Below are positions 4,665-5,490 of a stretch of DNA of 5,490 nt, in pieces. A program made the position numbers and the translations under genes. Position 1 is the stretch's first letter; every line of letters starts with the position of its first letter. Source of the stretch: JANSWY01 sp038525605 (GTDB lineage: Bacteria; Bacteroidota; Bacteroidia; Cytophagales; Cyclobacteriaceae); assembly GCA_038525605.1 (NCBI GenBank), contig JBCBHL010000448.1, forward strand, positions 1 to 5,490. Direction: 5' to 3'. Under the pieces are notes generated by a model. The model saw only the letters and a list, made by a program, of their open reading frames with translations, did not search any database and was not told where the DNA came from.

Positions 4665-5490
4665 ATGAAGAAACTTGATATACTGATATTAAAATCCTTC
4701 ATTGGACCGTTTATTCTAACGACATTCGTATCAACATTCATACTGCTCACACAGTACATGTTGAAATATTTCGATGATTTCGTTGGTAAAGACCTTGGAC
4801 CCGAGGTTTTCGCTGAATTGATCATGTATTTCAGTGTTAATATGATGCCTGTAGCTATTCCTCTCGGCGTTCTGCTTTCTTCCTTGATGACATTCGGAAA
4901 CCTGGGAGAACACTTTGAGCTAACAGCGATCAAAAGTGCAGGAATCTCGTTAATAAGAGCCCTCACCCCTATTGGAGTTTTCGTTTCGTTTTTAACTGTT
5001 GGAACCTTCTTTTTCAATAATCATGTGGTACCCGCTGCTAACTTAAAAGCCTACAGCCTTCTGTATGATATCAAAAACAAAAAACCTGCATTAGATATTC
5101 GGGCGGGACAATTTTATAACGGCATTGATGGTTATAGTATCAAAGCAAAGGAAAAGTTCCCCGATAATCGCACCCTGAAAGATGTTATTATCTACGATCA
5201 TTCACAGCCTGTAAAATCCGGGAATAAGACAGTAATCATTGCTGATTCGGCCATTATGTATACTGTCTACAACGATCGATATCTGAAGTTTGAACTGTTT
5301 GCCGGAAATTTCTACGATGAAAATCCAAAAGGTCCCCGGAGAAAACGTCTCAATAGCAGATACATTCGCAATAGTTTTGACAAAATGGAAATGATGTTCA
5401 GTCTGGCATCTTTCGACTTAAAAGACACCAAAGAAGAGCTGTTTCAAAATAACAGGCAGATGAAAAACATCAGCGAGTTGACAACTGATA
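4665..5490 (+). CDS. LptF/LptG family permease, 5' part (runs off the window)
   Basis: From ATG 4665 the frame is open to the window edge (275 complete codons), with no stop. It starts MKKLDILILKSFIGPFILTT, followed by membrane segments near 8-30, 53-77 and 98-122 and the periplasmic beta domain from about 130 (ALDIRAGQFYNGIDGYSIK, DVIIYDH, ADSAIMYTVYNDRYLKFEL). It is in the same family and orientation as the truncated gene before it and about four fifths identical. Differences cluster in the loop after DVIIYDH and near NPKGPRRKR. Since the first copy lacks its C-terminal half, this is probably the functional inner-membrane permease of lipopolysaccharide export, presumably with its last three membrane segments beyond the window. 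LptF and LptG cannot be told apart from this part alone. The gap to the first copy is 132 bases, with no terminator seen, so read-through from the START-like gene is possible. Confidence 0.9.
   Translation, partial: MKKLDILILKSFIGPFILTTFVSTFILLTQYMLKYFDDFVGKDLGPEVFAELIMYFSVNMMPVAIPLGVLLSSLMTFGNLGEHFELTAIKSAGISLIRALTPIGVFVSFLTVGTFFFNNHVVPAANLKAYSLLYDIKNKKPALDIRAGQFYNGIDGYSIKAKEKFPDNRTLKDVIIYDHSQPVKSGNKTVIIADSAIMYTVYNDRYLKFELFAGNFYDENPKGPRRKRLNSRYIRNSFDKMEMMFSLASFDLKDTKEELFQNNRQMKNISELTTD

Noticed and set aside
4637..5017. Minus-strand open frames inside the second permease (also 4731-4913)
   Set aside because: The plus-strand frame is clearly an LptF/G permease open to the window edge; these are antisense shadows.
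1..5490. CRISPR array, tRNA or rRNA genes, transposase
   Set aside because: No regularly spaced repeats, cloverleaf-like segments, ribosomal RNA signatures or transposase-like frames were seen.

Overview
The window looks like chromosome from a Bacteroidota bacterium, most likely a marine-type Cytophagales (Fulvivirga/Reichenbachiella-like). This is inferred from the low GC content, the scarcity of Shine-Dalgarno sequences, the START-like gene followed by an LptF/LptG permease, a lipoprotein with an acidic surface-export tag, and a pinensin-type RiPP leader. No ribosomal or tRNA gene was seen.

Left half (1-1810), accessory and partly decayed: a small GIY-YIG nuclease gene (64-309) is followed by a 16-bp perfect palindrome (321-336). 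Next is a two-gene module: a ~66-residue protein (546-746) overlapping by 8 bases a nucleotidyltransferase-fold protein (739-1215). The latter has Tyr where the family has its first catalytic Asp. A strong rho-independent terminator lies at 1443-1471. Two further GIY-YIG 5' ends follow as fragments (1489-1668 and 1760-1802), so three copies of one gene start lie within about 1.75 kb. A short minus-strand stretch (1332-1493) also looks like an old gene end.

Middle (1837-2904): on the minus strand is a 67-residue peptide gene (1900-2103) with its own terminator (1837-1874). Its leader resembles pinensin/class I lanthipeptide precursors, and its core alternates Thr/Ser and Cys. No modification enzyme is visible in the window. 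On the plus strand is a CAP/SCP-domain lipoprotein (2386-2904) with a CSDEED surface-export-like N terminus.

Right half (3118-5490), apparently core: a START-like (SRPBCC) protein (3118-3498) leads into two tandem LptF/LptG family permeases. The first (3537-4532) ends after the periplasmic domain and lacks the C-terminal membrane segments. The second (4665 to beyond the window) is roughly four-fifths identical to it by eye and still open at the edge. The duplication carries about 40 bp of upstream DNA, including an identical 10-bp dyad at the same distance from both starts. LptF/G proteins form the inner-membrane part of the lipopolysaccharide exporter, so the second copy is probably the working one and the first a truncated paralogue.
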